A stretch of DNA of 64,000 bases, taken from positions 1-64,000 of the forward strand of contig PNAJ01000143.1 of the NCBI GenBank assembly GCA_003170295.1, in the 5' to 3' direction. Source of the DNA: Bryobacterales bacterium. Lineage in GTDB: Bacteria > Acidobacteriota > Terriglobia > Bryobacterales > Bryobacteraceae. Within the stretch, counting starts at the first letter, position 1. Every line of letters starts with the position of its first letter. Below, one piece after another: positions 61,127 through 64,000 of this stretch. A model generated the notes under the pieces. That model did not search any database and was not told the DNA's origin. It saw only the letters and a list, made by a program, of their open reading frames with translations. Both the position numbers and the translations under genes were made by a program.

Positions 61127-61734
61127 TCGTCGATCCCGCGACCACTGCGCCACTGAATATTTATAAACTGCTGGTGGGGACGGTGGTGCCGCGCCCGATC
61201 GCGTTCGTCTCGACGATTTCGCCGGAGGGCGTGGCGAATCTTGCACCGTTCAGTTTTTTTACCGTGGCCAGCGCGAATCCTCCAGTTTTGTGTTTCACAA
61301 CGTCGTTTAGGGAACCTCGCAAAGATACACTCGTGAATGTGCGCGCGACGAAGGAGTTTGTGGTCAACATCGTCAGCGAGGAATTCGCGGATAAAATGAA
61401 CGCGACTTCGGCCGAATATCCTTATGGAGTGGACGAATTCGCGGTCGCCGGGCTCACGCCGGTTGCAAGCGATCTGGTCCGTGCGCCGCGTGTAAAGGAA
61501 TCGCACGTCAACATGGAGTGCAAGCTGCTGCAGACCGTCGAGGTGAGCAATCAGCCATTGGGCGGGACACTCGTCCTGGGCGAGGTGGTGCGTTTTCACA
61601 TCAATGACGCGATTATCGAGGAGTTTCGTATCGATCCCGATAAGTTGGGCGCGGTCGGGCGCATGGCGGGCAACACTTATTCGCGAACGAGGGACCGTTT
61701 CGAATTGATCCGGCCCCAAATTGTCAAAAAGTAA
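61123..61734 (+). CDS. Flavin-reductase-like split-barrel protein
   Basis: 203 residues from GTG 61123, which shares GTGA with the preceding stop; upstream TTG/GTG starts are possible. NIYKLLVGTVVPRPIAFVST, NLAPFSFFTVASANPPVLCF and the later GRMAGNTYSR fit the FMN-binding split-barrel (flavin reductase) family. Such proteins reduce flavin with NAD(P)H or bind it as cofactor. No signal peptide. Its link to the dioxygenase is by overlap only. Confidence 0.85.
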   Translation: MIVDPATTAPLNIYKLLVGTVVPRPIAFVSTISPEGVANLAPFSFFTVASANPPVLCFTTSFREPRKDTLVNVRATKEFVVNIVSEEFADKMNATSAEYPYGVDEFAVAGLTPVASDLVRAPRVKESHVNMECKLLQTVEVSNQPLGGTLVLGEVVRFHINDAIIEEFRIDPDKLGAVGRMAGNTYSRTRDRFELIRPQIVKK

Positions 61735-62615
61735 TGCTATTCGTAAACGAAGACCAGGTCCGTAAGCTGCTTCCGATGTGCGACGCGATCCGGCTGATGC
61801 GCGAGGTGTTCAAGGATCTACGCAGCGGCTCGGCGCTGAATCAGCCGCGGCGGCGGTTGACGCTGCCTACGGGATCGACGCTGCATAGTCTCGCGGGCGT
61901 TTGGGGAAAATACTTCGGCACGAAGATCTACTCGACGCATCCGAAATTCGGGGCGAGTTTTTTCTTTCTGCTGTTCGACGCGGAGACGGCGCGTCCGCTG
62001 GCTCAGTTTGAGGCGAATTATCTGGGGCAGATTCGTACGGGCGCGGCGTCGGGGTATGCGACCGATGTTCTCGCTGCGCCGGACGCCTCGACGCTCGCGA
62101 TCATCGGCAGCGGATTCCAGGCGCGGGCGCAATTCGAGGCAATTTGTGAAGTGCGGCCGATTAAAGAAGTCCGCGTGTGGAGCCGGAGCGAAATGAAGCG
62201 CGAGGAATTCGCCAAATCGATTGGCGCTGTGACTTCCGCTACGGCCGAGCAGGCGGTGCGTGGCGCGGATATCGTCGCGACGGCGACTTCGGCGAAAGAT
62301 CCGGTGCTCGAATCGGCGTGGATCGAGGCGGGCACGCATATCAATGCGATGGGATCGAACCAGGCGCTGCGACGCGAATTACCGTCGGACCTGATTGCCC
62401 GCGCTGAATTGATCGCCGTCGATTCGATCGAGCAGGCGAAAATCGAGGCGGGTGACTTGTTGCTGGCGCCGGTCGATTGGGGCGACCGGAGGATCGTCGA
62501 GTTGGCGAACGTGGATGCTCGCCCGGCGGGTTTGCCGGTGACGATTTTTAAATCCCTCGGGCTGGGCGTGGAAGACGTCGCCGCTGCGGCGTTCGTATAC
62601 GAGCAGCTATCATAA
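61734..62615 (+). CDS. Ornithine-cyclodeaminase/mu-crystallin family protein
   Basis: 293 residues, usual for the family. The substrate part (LNQPRRRLTLPTGSTLHSLA, YFGTKIYSTHP) and the Rossmann part with LAIIGSGFQARAQFEAICEV near 125 and VWSRSEMKREEF near 150 are complete. Members interconvert amino acids and keto acids with NAD(P) or reduce imines. The start shares one base with the stop before it (TAATG). Substrate unknown. Confidence 0.9.
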   Translation: MLFVNEDQVRKLLPMCDAIRLMREVFKDLRSGSALNQPRRRLTLPTGSTLHSLAGVWGKYFGTKIYSTHPKFGASFFFLLFDAETARPLAQFEANYLGQIRTGAASGYATDVLAAPDASTLAIIGSGFQARAQFEAICEVRPIKEVRVWSRSEMKREEFAKSIGAVTSATAEQAVRGADIVATATSAKDPVLESAWIEAGTHINAMGSNQALRRELPSDLIARAELIAVDSIEQAKIEAGDLLLAPVDWGDRRIVELANVDARPAGLPVTIFKSLGLGVEDVAAAAFVYEQLS

Positions 62616-62633
62616 AGCGGAGGAGTCTCCACG

Positions 62634-62906
62634 TTGAAAATACGAAATCTCGCATTGGCATTGGCTTTGGCCGCGCCGGTCAGCATGCAGTTCGCCGCCG
62701 CACAGGATACGAAAAAGAAAGAGCAAGCGCCGGTAAAAGAAGCGCAGGACCCGGTGTGCGGCATGATGGTAGAAACGGCGACTGCGCCGAAATCGGAGTA
62801 CAAGGGGAAAAGTTACTACTTCTGCAGCATCGATGAAAAGAAGGAGTTCGACAAAGCTCCGTCGACCTACATCAAAGTAGATAAAAAGGACACGACCAAG
62901 AAGTAG
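62634..62906 (+). CDS. Small exported YHS-domain protein
   Basis: 90 residues from TTG 62634, with GGAGGAG upstream at good distance. A signal peptide (KIRNLALALALAAPVSMQ) and a YHS-type metal-site domain (AQDPVCGMMVETATAP, YKGKSYYFCSIDEKKEFDK, PSTYIKV) are visible. YHS domains bind metal or heme-related groups. It ends one base before the convergent gene at 62907. Confidence 0.88.
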   Translation: MKIRNLALALALAAPVSMQFAAAQDTKKKEQAPVKEAQDPVCGMMVETATAPKSEYKGKSYYFCSIDEKKEFDKAPSTYIKVDKKDTTKK

Positions 62907-63149
62907 TTATTCCTGCGCCGTCATCTGGGTGTCTGAATCGCGCCAGGCACTCAGCTTCAGGCGGCGACACACCCAGCACAATCCTTCGGCGGAGATCGGC
63001 GCGCTCTCTTCGCCGCAAATCACGCAGCCGGCCGGTTTCGCGACGCGGTCCGCTTCGATCGCAAGCCGAGCTTGCTCGATAAGGGCGTCTGAAGGCGCCG
63101 TTTCCGCAACGGGTGTTCCAGGCAACAGCGGTTCGCGTTTCTTTCTCAC
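62907..63149 (-). CDS. Small cysteine-rich protein of unknown function
   Basis: 80 residues from GTG 63149. The core is a possible zinc ribbon: AGCVICGEESAPISAEGLCW then VCRRLKL gives CxxC and CxxC. The head is basic and the tail acidic. The convergent YHS gene ends at the adjacent base. No family recognised. The gene at 63162-63347 is upstream on the same strand. Confidence 0.6.
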   Translation of the reverse strand: MRKKREPLLPGTPVAETAPSDALIEQARLAIEADRVAKPAGCVICGEESAPISAEGLCWVCRRLKLSAWRDSDTQMTAQE

Positions 63150-63161
63150 ATCTCCACTATA

Positions 63162-63347
63162 TCAGGCAGCGCGTTCCAGGTACATGATGTAGCCGGCGTC
63201 GAGCGACCCGGAACAGCGGGGGCACTTCTGGCCCGCCTTCACATGGGTATGCTTCGGCTGCAGTTCCACCGTGGCGACGACGGTGTGCGTACACATCGGG
63301 CAATAAACTTTCGCGGTACTGGTGGCGGCGGGCTTCATATTGGTCAT
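63162..63347 (-). CDS. Small zinc-ribbon protein
   Basis: 61 residues from ATG 63347 (alternative starts 63356 and 63338). VYCPMCTHTVVATVELQPKH then CPRCSGSLDAGYIMYLER gives two CxxC pairs about 28 residues apart, a zinc-ribbon pattern. It has no membrane part and no recognised family, and may be an RNA-polymerase- or enzyme-associated metal protein. GGGAG lies close upstream of the start. Confidence 0.6.
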   Translation of the reverse strand: MTNMKPAATSTAKVYCPMCTHTVVATVELQPKHTHVKAGQKCPRCSGSLDAGYIMYLERAA

Positions 63348-63435
63348 TGCTCCCAATTCCTCCTACTCACCAATATCGACGCATCTGGAGGGCAAAAGGA
63401 TCCGGGTTTTTTCTGGCTTGCTACCCTGATAGTTT

Positions 63436-64000
63436 ATGTCCAAAACAGCATTTCTATTCCCAGGGCAAGGTTCCCAGTTCGCCGGCATGGGCAAGTCGCT
63501 TTCCGAGGCCTATCCGGAGGCCGCGCAAGTGTTCGAGGAGGCCGATCGGGCGCTGGGGTTCGCCATCTCCAAGCTGTGTTTTGAAGGCCCTGAGGAGGCG
63601 CTAAAGCTGACCGAGAATACGCAGCCGGCGCTGCTGACAGTATCGGTTGCCGCGCACGCCGTGTTACGCGCGAAGGGAGTCGTCGCGGATTACGTCGCCG
63701 GGCACAGCCTGGGCGAATACTCGGCCCTGGTCGCGGCCGGATCGCTCGGGTTTGGAGATGCGGTGCGGCTGGTACGCAAGCGCGGGCAGTATATGCAGGC
63801 GGCGGTTCCGGCGGGCGTCGGCGCGATGGCGGCGCTTTTGAAGTTGCCGCTTGAAAAACTCGACAGCGTGCTTCAGGAGGCCGCGCAAGGCGAGGTGGTG
63901 ACGGCGGCGAATCTCAATTCGCCCGACCAGATTGTCATCGCCGGGCACACGGGCGCGGTGAATCGGGCAGCCGAGCTCGCCAAGGCCGCGGGCGCCAAGC
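63436..64000 (+). CDS. fabD: Malonyl-CoA:ACP transacylase, 3' end beyond window
   Basis: 188 residues visible from ATG 63436. KTAFLFPGQGSQFAGMGKSL at the start, the nucleophile VAGHSLGEYSAL (Ser about 92) and VRLVRKRGQYMQAAV fit FabD, which loads malonyl groups on acyl carrier protein at the start of fatty-acid synthesis. The reading frame is open to the window edge. No good ribosome site precedes the start, so a leaderless or weakly initiated message is possible. Likely the head of a fab operon continuing to the right. Confidence 0.93.
   Translation, partial: MSKTAFLFPGQGSQFAGMGKSLSEAYPEAAQVFEEADRALGFAISKLCFEGPEEALKLTENTQPALLTVSVAAHAVLRAKGVVADYVAGHSLGEYSALVAAGSLGFGDAVRLVRKRGQYMQAAVPAGVGAMAALLKLPLEKLDSVLQEAAQGEVVTAANLNSPDQIVIAGHTGAVNRAAELAKAAGAK

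Overview
The window looks like chromosomal DNA of an acidobacterium, most probably of the Solibacter/Bryobacter branch (Bryobacterales). The evidence is a GC-rich core gene set together with families typical of that branch: a duplicated orphan MacB/FtsX permease (47695-50172), an Oar-like TonB-dependent receptor with an N-terminal carboxypeptidase-regulatory domain (50349-53798), an NHL-type exported protein ending in the Solibacter C-terminal domain (44765-47626), a BlaI/BlaR1 pair whose metallopeptidase carries a TonB domain (14356-15893), and many short dispersed palindromes between genes. No rRNA, tRNA or CRISPR array was seen.

Layout. 0-8.3 kb: a frameshifted outer-membrane barrel gene at the edge, a thioredoxin fusion, a divergent pair of exported and membrane proteins, a zinc-finger/membrane/lectin-like protein coupled to a TPR protein, and an RRM protein with a clear promoter. 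7.7-11.8 kb: a REP-type transposase flanked by its repeats, an S9 peptidase and small proteins. 11.8-23.4 kb: mostly core metabolism and envelope, with acyl-CoA ligase, sugar isomerase, blaI/blaR1-tonB, the overlapping chain folD-coaE-htrA-DUF4242, an MFS transporter, a GT-C-like membrane protein, a PBP4-type carboxypeptidase and FmdB. 23.4-28.5 kb: an accessory island with orphan antitoxin-like protein, small unknowns, XRE regulator, a frameshifted exported protein, an IS1595 transposase and a lone proteasome-like Ntn hydrolase. 28.8-33 kb: aspS, hisS, gamma carbonic anhydrase and a ParDE pair. 33-43 kb: a protease fusion, esterase, TonB protein, UPF0182, CDF exporter, a frameshifted membrane protein and a second esterase. 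43-54 kb: four large exported or membrane proteins. 54-57.4 kb (minus strand): Smr, biotin carboxylase, biotin carrier, VOC and DnaC-like ATPase in one tight operon. 57.5-64 kb: a second zinc-finger/membrane/lectin-like protein, a VapBC pair, a short homogentisate-dioxygenase-like gene coupled to a flavin reductase and an ornithine-cyclodeaminase-like gene, small cysteine-rich proteins and the start of fabD.

The most unusual items are the zinc-finger/transmembrane/lectin-like family (two paralogues), the stand-alone proteasome-like hydrolase in the accessory island, the interrupted Solibacter C-terminal domain, several interspersed palindrome families including a REP/transposase set, and three genes each broken by a single frameshift, which may be decay or assembly error.
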